In this document: positions 44,709-54,083 of the stretch, piece by piece
Numbering within the stretch: the first letter of the stretch is position 1
Layout of the letters: every line of letters begins with the position of its first letter
NCBI GenBank assembly: GCA_944322585.1
Contig: CALUPB010000007.1
Location: 62,001-126,000, forward strand
Length of the DNA: 64,000 bases
DNA from: an uncultured Bacteroidales bacterium
GTDB lineage: Bacteria; Bacteroidota; Bacteroidia; Bacteroidales; UBA932
Reading direction: 5' to 3'
Program-made: the position numbers and the translations under genes
The notes under the pieces: generated by a model
The model's database searches: none
Told to the model about the DNA's origin: nothing
Seen by the model: the letters and a program-made list of their open reading frames with translations, nothing else

Positions 44709-46541
44709 ATGAAAGAATTCTGGAAAATATTAAAGCGTTTCACTGCACCATATGTAGGATATCTGTTCGGGGCGATAGGGATCAATATCCTTTCAGCAGT
44801 GTTCAACATATTCTCATTCACTCTGATCATACCGATCCTTCAGATACTGTTCAAAATGGACTCCACTGTCTACGAATTCATCCCGTGGAGCACCGACATG
44901 CCGATGAAAGACATAGTGATGAACAACATGTACTACTATGTCACCATGATGATAGAAAGGTTCGGTCCTTCGATGACCCTGCTCCTCATAGGAGCTTTCT
45001 TCGGGGTAATGACATTCCTCAAGACAGGATGCTATTTCGGTTCGTCAGCGATAATGGTGCCTCTGAGGACAGGTATAGTGAGGGACATCAGGACAAAGGT
45101 ATACAACAAGCTTCTGAGTCTGCCGCTCGGCTTCTTTTCCCAGGAAAGGAAAGGGGACATAATAGCCAGGATGAGCGGTGATGTAGGTGAGATAGAGTAT
45201 TCCATCACAAGTTCCCTGGACATGCTGATAAAGAATCCTATCCTGATAATATTCTACTTCGCCACACTGCTTTTCACGAGCTGGCAGCTGACCCTATTCA
45301 CACTTCTCGTCGTACCTCTGATGGCATGGGCCATGAGTGCAATAGGCAAGCAGCTCAAGAGGGAATCCCTTGAAGCACAGGCAAAATGGAGCGATACCAT
45401 GTCCCAGCTCGATGAAACGCTCGGTGGACTCAGGATCATCAAGGCGTTCATAGCAGAAGACAGGATGAAGGACAGGTTCCTGCACACGAGCAACGAGCTC
45501 AGGCGCACCACATCCAAAGTGGCGATACGACAGGCGCTTGCACATCCAGTCAGCGAATTCCTCGGGTCGATAATGATAATGGTCGTCCTCTGGTTCGGCG
45601 GCACGCTCATCCTCCACGACAACGCATCGATTGACGCCCCTACATTCATATTCTTCATGATCATACTCTACAGCGTGCTCAATCCTCTTAAGGAACTTGC
45701 ACGGGCCGGGTACAGCATCCCTAAAGGCATGGCTTCGGTAGAAAGGGTGGACAAGATCATGAAGGCAGAGAACAATATCAAGGAAAAGCCGGACGCACGG
45801 GACATTGAGTCATTCGAGGACAGAATCGAATTCAGGAATGTGCATTTCTCATACGGGAATGACAAGGAAGTCATCCACGGAGTCGACCTTACAGTACCTA
45901 AGGGACAGACCATAGCCATCGTCGGCCAGTCCGGGTCGGGCAAATCGACGCTCGTTGATCTGATACCGCGGTACCACGATGTGACGGCCGGAGAGCTGCT
46001 TATCGACGGTATCAATGTCAAGGACCTTAAGATAAAATCCCTGCGCAGCCTCATAGGCAATGTGAACCAGGAGGCCATCCTGTTCAACGACACCATCTTC
46101 AACAACATAGCATTCGGTGTGGAAAACGCCACCATGGAGGAGGTGGTTGCTGCGGCCCGGATAGCCAACGCCCACGACTTCATTATGGAGAAAGAGGATG
46201 GCTATGATACCCGCATCGGGGACCGTGGAGGAAGACTTTCCGGAGGTCAGAGGCAGAGGATAAGCATAGCACGGGCGATCCTGAAGAACCCTCCGATCCT
46301 GATACTCGACGAGGCGACATCCGCCCTTGACACAGAATCGGAAAGACTCGTGCAGGAGGCTCTCGACCGGCTCACTTCGACACGCACAACGATAGCCATC
46401 GCCCACAGGCTGTCCACGATAAAGAACGCGAACGAGATATATGTGATGCAGGACGGGGTGATAGTGGAGCACGGACGCCATGCGGATCTCATAGCCAGAA
46501 ACGGTTATTACAAGAAACTCAATGACATGCAGGCATTATAG
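44709..46541 (+). CDS. ABC exporter with fused permease and ATPase (MsbA-like)
   Basis: The 610-residue half-transporter should act as a homodimer in the inner membrane. The N-terminal part has six membrane helices (about 18-335), the C-terminal part a nucleotide-binding domain with Walker A VGQSGSGKST, Q-loop NVNQEAILFN, signature RLSGGQRQRI, Walker B ILILDEATSALD and H-loop IAHRLST. Lipid A core flipping (MsbA) or peptide/lipid export is possible; the sequence cannot decide. It begins an operon with CBM9-like, VanZ-like and amidase genes, which suggests an envelope role. Confidence 0.93.
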   Translation: MKEFWKILKRFTAPYVGYLFGAIGINILSAVFNIFSFTLIIPILQILFKMDSTVYEFIPWSTDMPMKDIVMNNMYYYVTMMIERFGPSMTLLLIGAFFGVMTFLKTGCYFGSSAIMVPLRTGIVRDIRTKVYNKLLSLPLGFFSQERKGDIIARMSGDVGEIEYSITSSLDMLIKNPILIIFYFATLLFTSWQLTLFTLLVVPLMAWAMSAIGKQLKRESLEAQAKWSDTMSQLDETLGGLRIIKAFIAEDRMKDRFLHTSNELRRTTSKVAIRQALAHPVSEFLGSIMIMVVLWFGGTLILHDNASIDAPTFIFFMIILYSVLNPLKELARAGYSIPKGMASVERVDKIMKAENNIKEKPDARDIESFEDRIEFRNVHFSYGNDKEVIHGVDLTVPKGQTIAIVGQSGSGKSTLVDLIPRYHDVTAGELLIDGINVKDLKIKSLRSLIGNVNQEAILFNDTIFNNIAFGVENATMEEVVAAARIANAHDFIMEKEDGYDTRIGDRGGRLSGGQRQRISIARAILKNPPILILDEATSALDTESERLVQEALDRLTSTRTTIAIAHRLSTIKNANEIYVMQDGVIVEHGRHADLIARNGYYKKLNDMQAL

Positions 46542-46553
46542 GAGGGACATACC

Positions 46554-47195
46554 ATGAACACGCTGAAAGTACCCTACATAGAAGGCATAGAGAAAATGTC
46601 CTTCGGAGAAATGGATCTGGCCATGGAGACGGGCGGATGCAAGTCCGTTATCGGACATGCGGAATGGAAGGAATACCCGTACAGGCCGGATGTCACCTTT
46701 TCCGTGGCAAGAAGCAGCACCCATCTTGCAGTCCTGTATCATGTCAGGGGGCTTGACCTCAGGGCTGTCGCGACAGGGGACAACGGGAACGTATGGGAAG
46801 ACAGCTGCTGCGAGATGTTCATATCCGACCCGTCGGACGGCACCTACTACAACTTTGAAATGAACTGCACCGGGACCCTGCTGGCTGCCAAACGGGCATC
46901 AAGGGAATCCGCCAGGCATTTCGGGCCGGAAGAACTGTCGCAGATAACAAGGCATTCCACCATTCCGAAAGGTCTGATAGAGATAAACGGGACTGTTTTC
47001 TCATGGAGCATAGGGATGTGCGTCCCATTCCGCCTGATCGGGGTCAACCCGGAACACCTCCCCGTCTCTTTGAGGGCAAATTTCTACAAATGCGCAGACA
47101 AAAGCGCCCATCCCCATTTTTTAAGCTGGAATCCGGTCGAAGTCCCGTCCCCTGATTTCCACAGACCGGAATTTTTCGGAGAACTCGTATTCTGA
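46554..47195 (+). CDS. CBM9-like carbohydrate-binding-fold protein
   Basis: The 213-residue protein resembles the carbohydrate-binding family 9-like proteins common in Bacteroidales: an early tryptophan motif is replaced by AEWKEYPYRPDVTFSVA, followed by VWEDSCCEMFISD (about 82-94), YYNFEMNCTGTLLAA and FSWSIGMCVPFRLIG. It has no signal peptide, so it is probably cytosolic or periplasmic by another route. It is 12 bases after the ABC gene and one base before the next start. The ligand is unknown. Confidence 0.78.
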   Translation: MNTLKVPYIEGIEKMSFGEMDLAMETGGCKSVIGHAEWKEYPYRPDVTFSVARSSTHLAVLYHVRGLDLRAVATGDNGNVWEDSCCEMFISDPSDGTYYNFEMNCTGTLLAAKRASRESARHFGPEELSQITRHSTIPKGLIEINGTVFSWSIGMCVPFRLIGVNPEHLPVSLRANFYKCADKSAHPHFLSWNPVEVPSPDFHRPEFFGELVF

Positions 47196-47196
47196 A

Positions 47197-47592
47197 ATGA
47201 CACGGGGCAGGATAATATCGAGGGCTCTGCTGGTACTGTATATCATTGCTGTGGCTGTAATGTGCTTTGCCAGAATAAGCACGGGGATAGACATGTCCTC
47301 CACATGGTTCGGGCTGCCGCCTGACAAGATAGTGCACTTCACCATGTTTCTTCCATATACCGCCCTGGTGTACCTTGCATTCTACAGGCCGGGGAAAAGG
47401 CCGTGGCATATGGTGCTGTTTCTCGCGGCCACCGTCGCGGCCGGCTGCCTCATAGCCGGGGGGACCGAGCTTATCCAGGGAGAACTGCAATACAGGAGTG
47501 CCGACATCGATGATTTCAGGGCAGACAGCATAGGCATATTTACTGGTTCCGTCATAACGCTCATATGGGCCGCGGCCGCAAAGAAATGGTAA
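47197..47592 (+). CDS. VanZ-family membrane protein
   Basis: The 131-residue protein has four hydrophobic segments (about 8-25, 45-62, 71-90 and 107-127) and VanZ-type motifs: DKIVHFTMFLPYTALVYLAF and the loop GTELIQGELQYRSADIDDFRADSIG. VanZ proteins give teicoplanin resistance in enterococci; most homologues have no known function. The last bases overlap or abut the next gene start (TGGTAAGGATG). Confidence 0.85.
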   Translation: MTRGRIISRALLVLYIIAVAVMCFARISTGIDMSSTWFGLPPDKIVHFTMFLPYTALVYLAFYRPGKRPWHMVLFLAATVAAGCLIAGGTELIQGELQYRSADIDDFRADSIGIFTGSVITLIWAAAAKKW

Positions 47593-47594
47593 GG

Positions 47595-50500
47595 ATGAAA
47601 TTCTGGAAATATATGTTTACGGTTGCCGCGGCAGCCGTTTTCCCGTTGATTATGTCAGCCCAGAGCAGGATTGTGAAGGATTTCACACCGATATGCGATT
47701 CCATAGCCGTATCCCTTTCTGAAAGGACGGGCGTACAGGGTGAACTGCGGCTCAAGAACATAATGAGGCGGAACGGGAACCTCGACTTCTATTTTACCGT
47801 CAGCTTCAGCGATTTTCCGTGGAGACAGGCCGATTACAGCTGGTTCAGGGATACTCTCCGCGCCCTTTTCCCGGACAACTATTCCCGATACAGGCTCGGA
47901 GAGATATACAGCAGGAATGTCAAGGCAGGCCAGCTGATATTCGAGGCTCCCGGCAATGACGGCAGCCCGTCCGGGACAAGATACCGCGGCAAGGATACCG
48001 GAGGCCGGATCAATCCCCTCGTAACCGGCATCGGGAAGCGGAAATACACTGAAGGTATGGAAGGCAGGCATATAGCCGTCTGGCCGAGCCACGGCAGGTA
48101 CTACGACCAGAATACCGGGAAATGGAGATGGCAGCGGCCATGCCTTTTCACAACTGTCGAGGACATGCTCTCCACTGGGTTCGTACTGTCATATCTAGTA
48201 CCGATGCTTGAAAATGCAGGGGCATATGTCATGCTCCCGAGAGAGCGGGATACCGGCACGGTGGAAATAATCATAGACAATGACCCCTCTTCCACTTCAC
48301 GCGCCATGGGCAGCTACAGCGAGACGGGGAAATGGGCCGATGCAGGAGAGGGATTCGCAGACACATCGGAAGTATATACCGGTCCCGCCAACCCGTTCAG
48401 GGCCGGAAGCTCACGGTCTGCGGCCTGCACTCCAGCTGACGGCAGGGAAGAAGCGACCGCAAGGTGGACCCCTGATATTCCGTCGAGAGGCAGATATGCC
48501 GTATACGTATCATACAGATCCCTGCCCAACAGCACGTCCTCAGCCATGTACGCCGTGCACCATCTTGGAGGGACAGACAGGTTCATCGTCAACCAGCAGA
48601 TCGGTGGAGGGACATGGATATATCTCGGATCCTTCGAATTTGATGAAGGCACATCCGGATATGTGGAGCTGCTGAACAGGACACCCGAAGGCAGAAAATA
48701 CGTGAGGAATACGGCAATCAGCGCGGATGCCGTGAAAATCGGCGGAGGCATGGGCAATATTGCAAGGAATGTCCTCTCCGACTCCCTGTCCGTCCCGTCC
48801 ACGTCAGGGATGCCGAGATATGCCGAAGCTGCCAGATACTGGCTTCAATGGGCCGGCATGGACACCACGATATTCAGCCAGCACGGCGAGGCAGACGACT
48901 ACAGGGACGACCTGTTCTCCCGGGGAGACTGGGTGGACTTTATGAGCGGCGGATCTTCTGTCAGGCCAGGCAGGGAAGGCGGAGGAATCCCGTTTGACCT
49001 TGCATTCGCCTTTCATTCGGATGCCGGAGTGACTCCGAATGATTCCACTGTAGGCACCCTTGTCATCTATACACGGACCAACGAAAGGATGACCCGCCTG
49101 CCGGACGGGGAGGACAGGCTGACAGCCAGGGAATTCGCGGACATTCTCCAGAGCCAGATTACGGCCGACATCCGGCACTGTATCGATTCCTCCTGGACAA
49201 GACGCCAGATATGGGACCGGGCGTACCGGGAATCGAGAACACCTCCATGCCCGACCGTACTGCTGGAGAATTTCTCCCACCAGAACTTTGCGGACATGAG
49301 ACTTGCCCTTGATCCGTCTTTCAGGTTCGTCCTAAGCCGGGCCATATACAAAGGCATTCTGAAATACCTGTCCAACCGGTACGGATGTACATACACGGTC
49401 CAGCCTCTGCCTGTCCGGGCATTCTCTGCCGTCCTGCAGGACAGTCTGACAGTCGGCCTGAGCTGGAGACCGCGTACCGACATATCTGAACCTACAGCCG
49501 TTCCGGACGGATATATGCTGTATACAAGAATTGATGACGGTGCTTTCGACAGAGGCAGGCCGCTTAAGGTTTCGGTATCTCCCGACGGCCGCGTCAGTGC
49601 ATCGGCGGAAATCCGTCCCGGCCATATCTACAGCTACATGATTACTGCCGTCAATGACGGAGGGGAAAGCTTTCCTTCGGAAGTGCTGGCTGTCGGCATA
49701 CCTGCCGGCCAGAGTTCCGTGCCGCACAACGATGCAGAGCGTGACATGGCCTGGACCTCAAATGAGAGCCTCTCCGGCCAGGCGGGCAACCGGTCGCTAT
49801 CGGACCAAACCATACTGATAGTCAACAATTTCACCCGCGTATCCGCCCCTGCATGGTTTGACACACCGGACGTCGCCGGTTTCCACAGCGATGCCGATGC
49901 AGGGATGCCGTATATGAGGGATATCTCTTATATCGGAGACATGTACGAGTTCAGAAGGACAAGGCCTTGGACAAGCGACGCCAACCCGGGATTCGGGGCA
50001 TCGTCAGGGGAATATGCAGGCAAGCCAGTGACAGGCAATACATTCGACTACCCCTATGTCCACGGCAAAGCCATAATGGCAGCCGGATATCCATTCTGCT
50101 CCGCAAGCGCGGAAGCCTTTTCCTCCGACAGCACGCTGTACGGCAATTCCAATAGAGACAGCACCTCCGTCCGAAGATTTATTGCAGCCGACATTATCTG
50201 CGGCGAACAGGTCACTACCCTTGCCGGGGCCAAAGGGTTTGCCGGGAAATACAGGATCTTCCCTGCCGCCATGCAGTCTGCAATAAGAGAATTCACCAGG
50301 AGCGGAGGCGACATCATAGTTTCCGGCTCGCACATAGGGACAGACATATGGGACAGCATATTCCCTGTAAGCACGGACAGTACATTCCGGCAGACTTCGA
50401 TAGCATTCGCGGAAGATGTCCTCGGCTACAGACATGTCACCGGACATGCATCGCGAACCAACTGTACCGATGTCTTCTGTTGTCCCGGAAACACATTCCA

Positions 50501-50744
50501 GATAAACAGGGATATCGGGAAACCTGTCTACAGAGTTGTCTCGCCGGACTCCATAGCACCTTCAGGAGATACAGGAAAGACAATTGCCGAATACGGCGAC
50601 ACGGGCTTTCCGGCTGGCATATTCTACACTTCCCCGTCTGGCTACAGGACAATCTGTTTCGGCTTCCCGATAGAAGCCGCCGGCAACGATGACGACATAT
50701 TCATGATTATCAGCGGATGCCTCGACATGCTCTTCGGGCGTTAA
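47595..50744 (+). CDS. Amidase_3-like protein with golvesin-like and FN3 domains
   Basis: The 1049-residue secreted protein (signal peptide 1-22) is of the type often labelled xanthan lyase or N-acetylmuramoyl-L-alanine amidase in Bacteroidales. An amidase_3-like catalytic unit starts at [12 protein letters not shown] (about 160-171) and resumes at FAFHSDAG and [11 protein letters not shown] (about 540-570). It is split by a golvesin-C-like domain (about 225-385) with [17 protein letters not shown] and [16 protein letters not shown]. An FN3-like domain (about 620-710) and a C-terminal region with [17 protein letters not shown] follow. Likely substrates are peptidoglycan or peptide crosslinks. 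An ATG nine bases earlier (47586) is possible. The stop shares TTAA with convergent umuC. Confidence 0.8.
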   Translation: MKFWKYMFTVAAAAVFPLIMSAQSRIVKDFTPICDSIAVSLSERTGVQGELRLKNIMRRNGNLDFYFTVSFSDFPWRQADYSWFRDTLRALFPDNYSRYRLGEIYSRNVKAGQLIFEAPGNDGSPSGTRYRGKDTGGRINPLVTGIGKRKYTEGMEGRHIAVWPSHGRYYDQNTGKWRWQRPCLFTTVEDMLSTGFVLSYLVPMLENAGAYVMLPRERDTGTVEIIIDNDPSSTSRAMGSYSETGKWADAGEGFADTSEVYTGPANPFRAGSSRSAACTPADGREEATARWTPDIPSRGRYAVYVSYRSLPNSTSSAMYAVHHLGGTDRFIVNQQIGGGTWIYLGSFEFDEGTSGYVELLNRTPEGRKYVRNTAISADAVKIGGGMGNIARNVLSDSLSVPSTSGMPRYAEAARYWLQWAGMDTTIFSQHGEADDYRDDLFSRGDWVDFMSGGSSVRPGREGGGIPFDLAFAFHSDAGVTPNDSTVGTLVIYTRTNERMTRLPDGEDRLTAREFADILQSQITADIRHCIDSSWTRRQIWDRAYRESRTPPCPTVLLENFSHQNFADMRLALDPSFRFVLSRAIYKGILKYLSNRYGCTYTVQPLPVRAFSAVLQDSLTVGLSWRPRTDISEPTAVPDGYMLYTRIDDGAFDRGRPLKVSVSPDGRVSASAEIRPGHIYSYMITAVNDGGESFPSEVLAVGIPAGQSSVPHNDAERDMAWTSNESLSGQAGNRSLSDQTILIVNNFTRVSAPAWFDTPDVAGFHSDADAGMPYMRDISYIGDMYEFRRTRPWTSDANPGFGASSGEYAGKPVTGNTFDYPYVHGKAIMAAGYPFCSASAEAFSSDSTLYGNSNRDSTSVRRFIAADIICGEQVTTLAGAKGFAGKYRIFPAAMQSAIREFTRSGGDIIVSGSHIGTDIWDSIFPVSTDSTFRQTSIAFAEDVLGYRHVTGHASRTNCTDVFCCPGNTFQINRDIGKPVYRVVSPDSIAPSGDTGKTIAEYGDTGFPAGIFYTSPSGYRTICFGFPIEAAGNDDDIFMIISGCLDMLFGR

Positions 50745-52063
50745 TGTATCTCGAGAATTTCAGAGAATTCCGTTGTATAGCGACGGGAACGGTGCTCGCT
50801 CCTTATCCCGTCGGCGAAATGGCCGAGATGCTGAGAGGCCACACCGATTACATCGGTTCCGGAACTGTGTCTGCGCCTGCGTCCGGACGGACGGACAGGA
50901 CTTCTTTCCATAAGTCCAAGACTGTCATTGACAGCATCCATCACTGATGAAAGCACATCCTGCCTCTCTCTGGCAGTATTGTCGAATCCGAATATGACAC
51001 CTTGTACGGCATCCTTGTCCACTATCCCGTCTACTATCACCCCGGCTTTCTTGTACTGGTAGCCCGGTCTGTATATCATCCTGAACGCCTTCAGCGCCGC
51101 AGATATGATTTCCTGCGCACTGCTTGCCGCCACATCGAGGGAGACCGTTGCTGACGGATTATACTGGGCAAGGTCTGTCCGGAACCGGTTGGTCATAAGA
51201 AAAGTTGTAACCTGAGCTGCCGCCGTCCCCTCCTCACGGAGTTTTCTTGCACAATGGGCCGCAAAATCGGCCACCTTCTCCTCTATTTCACCCGAATCCG
51301 TGAGCATATCCGCAAAGGAACGGGACGTGCAGATAGACTTACGCTTGTCTGGAAGTTCCTCCTCGTGACAGACAATGCCCTGCAGCTCCTTCCACGTCCT
51401 CACTCCGGGGATGGCAAAATGCCTGTCCACCCATACCTCGGGCCTTTCCACGAAATCAGCCGCCGTCCGGACTCCGGCCTCCTGCATCTTCACCACATTC
51501 CTTCTGCCGACACCCCATACATCACCTATAGGTGTCAGGGACAAAGCCTTCATCCTTTTCTCATCGTCATCAATGACACAGACCCCTCGGTACCCCCTGT
51601 ACTGTTTCGCGAAATGGCTGGCAATCTTGGCCAAAGTCTTCGTCCTCGCCACACCTATGCTCACAGGAATGCCGACCCACTTGCGCACCTTGGACACAAG
51701 TTTCCGACAGATGTCTGCAATTCTCTCCCTGTCAAGCCCGTCCATCACCAGGAAAGCCTCGTCGATGGAATAAATCTCGATTTTCGGGACAGCATCGGCC
51801 AGAATGGACATCACCCTGTCAGACATGTCACCGTAAAGGATATAATTCGAAGAACGAACCTCAAGCCGGCCTGCCTCAACAAGATGCTTCACCTGATAGA
51901 ACGGAGTCCCCATCCTTATTCCCATGGCCTTGCTCTCATTGCTCCGGGCCACGACACATCCGTCATTGTTGGACAATACCACCACCGGCCTGCCCTCAAG
52001 CTGAGGCTGGAAGACCCTCTCGCAGGACACGAAGAAATTATTGCAGTCTACAAGTGCGTACAT
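50741..52063 (-). CDS. umuC: Y-family DNA polymerase, UmuC subunit of Pol V
   Basis: The 440-residue translesion polymerase copies past DNA damage. It has the metal ligands in [16 protein letters not shown] (Asp6) and SIDEAFL (Asp/Glu near 98), [13 protein letters not shown] with the steric-gate region, the little-finger domain (about 235-350) and the UmuC-type end [15 protein letters not shown]. It normally needs a UmuD-prime dimer, encoded here 50 bases upstream on the same strand. No LexA-like box was recognised. Confidence 0.95.
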   Translation of the reverse strand: MYALVDCNNFFVSCERVFQPQLEGRPVVVLSNNDGCVVARSNESKAMGIRMGTPFYQVKHLVEAGRLEVRSSNYILYGDMSDRVMSILADAVPKIEIYSIDEAFLVMDGLDRERIADICRKLVSKVRKWVGIPVSIGVARTKTLAKIASHFAKQYRGYRGVCVIDDDEKRMKALSLTPIGDVWGVGRRNVVKMQEAGVRTAADFVERPEVWVDRHFAIPGVRTWKELQGIVCHEEELPDKRKSICTSRSFADMLTDSGEIEEKVADFAAHCARKLREEGTAAAQVTTFLMTNRFRTDLAQYNPSATVSLDVAASSAQEIISAALKAFRMIYRPGYQYKKAGVIVDGIVDKDAVQGVIFGFDNTARERQDVLSSVMDAVNDSLGLMERSPVRPSGRRRRHSSGTDVIGVASQHLGHFADGIRSEHRSRRYTTEFSEILEIH

Positions 52064-52113
52064 GTCATTCTCATCATCCCATTACCGTTTTTCCAGGCTG
52101 TCTTTCCTCCAGG

Positions 52114-52425
52114 TCACCGTCCATGGACTTTCTTTATGACATATGTCACCACTCCCCACACCCTGAGCTCCTGCATCCCGTCCATATCATCCCCCGAAAT
52201 CCTTTTCAATGCAAATTCCCCGTCAATGAAACAGACCGCGAGCGAGCCGTCCACAGGCTCGAGTGCCCTGTCAATGACCAGGACGTCCCCTTTGTCCACC
52301 CCCTCGGAACTCATGGCATTGCTCACCACCCGGCCATAGAAAGTGGCGGCCGGATGAAGCACGAGCTCCCTGTTAAGGTCAATACATGAGGACATATAGT
52401 CCTGCGCAGGAGACGGAAAAGCCAT
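52114..52425 (-). CDS. umuD: UmuD-prime-like protein without catalytic serine
   Basis: The 103-residue protein matches the C-terminal S24/LexA-like domain of UmuD: AFPSPAQDYM, then IDLNRELVLHPAATFYGRV and DGEFALKR with the catalytic lysine (Lys74). Its ATG stands exactly at the place where UmuD is normally cut (A/C-G before FPSPA), so the gene seems to encode the processed form. The catalytic serine motif GDSM is replaced by SNAM (Ala37), so self-cleavage would be impossible anyway. Frame residues upstream of the ATG show no similarity to the UmuD N-terminal arm. It should work directly with the adjacent UmuC. Known parallels are naturally short UmuD-prime homologues such as phage P1 HumD. 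Confidence 0.82.
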   Translation of the reverse strand: MAFPSPAQDYMSSCIDLNRELVLHPAATFYGRVVSNAMSSEGVDKGDVLVIDRALEPVDGSLAVCFIDGEFALKRISGDDMDGMQELRVWGVVTYVIKKVHGR

Positions 52426-52433
52426 AATGCTGA

Positions 52434-52441
52434 CAAATTTA
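52434..52441 (-). promoter_or_regulatory. -7 element of umuDC
   Basis: TAAATTTG on the minus strand fits the consensus and ends eight bases before the ATG, so the mRNA would be leaderless or nearly so. Confidence 0.4.
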
Positions 52442-52521
52442 CAAGATCCAGGTTTTGCAGGTTCACTTGACTTGCGCTTTCGCGGAAGACAAGCTTCATG
52501 ATAACTGCCGAACCGGAAGAC

Positions 52522-52542
52522 TGTGCCGTACGGGCCGGCACA
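52522..52542. promoter_or_regulatory. Inverted repeat between umuD and the GNAT-like gene
   Basis: TGTGCCG (52522-52528) and CGGCACA (52536-52542) form a 7-bp dyad with a seven-base centre in the divergent promoter region. A repressor operator, perhaps damage-responsive, is possible. Confidence 0.4.
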
Positions 52543-52586
52543 GAAATTTCCGGAAAACAAAAATAGGAAAATTCCGGGCAAACCGG

Positions 52587-52594
52587 TATTTTTG
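52587..52594 (+). promoter_or_regulatory. -7 element of the GNAT-like gene
   Basis: TATTTTTG ends four bases before the ATG at 52599. Transcription would begin at or just after the start codon, so either the transcript is leaderless or a downstream start is used. Confidence 0.4.
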
Positions 52595-52598
52595 CCGC

Positions 52599-53822
52599 AT
52601 GAAAATTTCCGCTTTCGCAGAAGAAATATCAAAGGCTCTTGTTTCCGGAGGGCTCGATACCGGCATGGGAGAATACAACGGCCTGCCGGTCATAACCGCC
52701 TGCTGCCGTGACGGGAAACAAGCAGCCTTCATGCCTGTCGATCCCGCATCCGCCAGTCCGGAAGAAGCCGTACGCGACAGCGAAAAAGTCCTCGCCGCCA
52801 TCCGAACATACCGGGACATTCCACGAATGGAAAGCAACGACATGACACAGTCCCCCGGGCACGAATATGGACACAGCCGCTACATCAGTGCCGGTGACAT
52901 GGCCGGTACCGGGCACCCGGATGCCGTGACCGGCAGGCCGGTAATCATAGTCCGGGACATGTGGGAAAGGCGGAAAGAAATGATGACAGCCAGGATACTC
53001 GCCCATTGCGGCATTTTCAGACCGGTGTTCGCCCGCAACTGCGAAGTGCGCAGGATTGACAGGGCCACGGCCAATTCTTTCCTCGAAAATACACACAGTT
53101 ACGGAGGGGCGTCATGCCGGTACTGCTACGGACTGTTTGCCAAACACACTCTGTCCGGCATTACAGAAAACACTGGCCAGAGACGAATAGCGAACGGCAG
53201 TCCGGCCGGACATGGACAGACACATGCACCTGCAACCCGGACGGCAGGACCGGAGACTGACGGATACGGACAGAGCGACATGCAATATCAGGCAGGGCAG
53301 ATGATAGCCGCAGCCGAATTCTCCAATGCAAGGAAATGGATAAAGGGGGGCAGGGGAATACGTTCCTACGAATGGATAAGATATGCCTCGCTCCCGTACC
53401 TCAGGATAAGCGGAGGCATGGGCAAGATACTGAAACATTTCATACAGGACGTATGCCCGGACGACATCATGAGCTACGCAGACCTCGAATGGTCCGACGG
53501 ACAAGTCTACAGACAGCTCGGTTTCGATGAAGAAGGGACCAGGGCCCCCGTCATGTTCAGCATCGACCGCCGCATCTGGATCCGCACAGCTTTGAACTGC
53601 CATTCCGTCCTCAATCTCCGAAAGCCATCGGACTGTAATCCAGGAAACAGACAATCATACTGTCAATTAGAGCACACGCAACCGGATTGCCATCCGGAGC
53701 ACACACAACCGGCTCTCCCTCCAGGGCAGGAGCAGCGGGCCATGGAATCTGAGAGAAACACCCCGACCTACTACCGGAACTTCGGCAGTCTGAAGTTCCG
53801 CCTGAAGCTGACAGGATACTGA
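52599..53822 (+). CDS. GNAT/Mom-like protein with low-complexity inserts
   Basis: The 407-residue protein resembles a family of GNAT-fold proteins found beside phage DNA-modification and homing genes. Shared features are EVRRIDRATANSFLENTHSYG, YGLF, SYEWIRYASLPYLRISGGMGKILKHFI (residues 256-282) and SYADLEWSDGQVYRQLGFD. The last is the typical YxDxRxSxGxxYxxLGF pattern. A DNA-base or small-molecule acyl transfer is possible but not shown. Three polar inserts (about 80-113, 187-233 and 333-385) interrupt the conserved blocks; the last carries two copies of EHTQP. The gene diverges from umuDC. Confidence 0.6.
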   Translation: MKISAFAEEISKALVSGGLDTGMGEYNGLPVITACCRDGKQAAFMPVDPASASPEEAVRDSEKVLAAIRTYRDIPRMESNDMTQSPGHEYGHSRYISAGDMAGTGHPDAVTGRPVIIVRDMWERRKEMMTARILAHCGIFRPVFARNCEVRRIDRATANSFLENTHSYGGASCRYCYGLFAKHTLSGITENTGQRRIANGSPAGHGQTHAPATRTAGPETDGYGQSDMQYQAGQMIAAAEFSNARKWIKGGRGIRSYEWIRYASLPYLRISGGMGKILKHFIQDVCPDDIMSYADLEWSDGQVYRQLGFDEEGTRAPVMFSIDRRIWIRTALNCHSVLNLRKPSDCNPGNRQSYCQLEHTQPDCHPEHTQPALPPGQEQRAMESERNTPTYYRNFGSLKFRLKLTGY

Positions 53823-54001
53823 CGTCTCATGTATTTTTTTCAGCGAGCTGCATTCCTGCCGCCCCTTTCGCTCATAGAACCCGTAAAATGGGATGTACAG
53901 TTTTCAGAAACAGTTTCGTGTAAAATCAAGGAGCTGCCTGGATTTTTGCCGGTATAACACTTTACCGGAAATTTCCTGACAGGATTTTTCCGGATTTTTA
54001 G

Positions 54002-54009
54002 TAATTTTG
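54002..54009 (+). promoter_or_regulatory. -7 element of purC
   Basis: TAATTTTG fits the consensus, without TTTG at -33. The leader would be about 68 bases. The bases from 53823 to 54001 hold no gene that I can see. Confidence 0.5.
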
Positions 54010-54083
54010 CAACGCCTTGCAGGAACGGCCGCGACTTGCACTGCTCCGGACAAGACAGATTGACAACTGAAAAATTCTATATT

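Noticed and set aside
53676..53720. EHTQP repeats as a DNA repeat element
   Set aside because: The two short copies are imperfect and lie in the frame of a low-complexity protein insert, so they are described with that gene.
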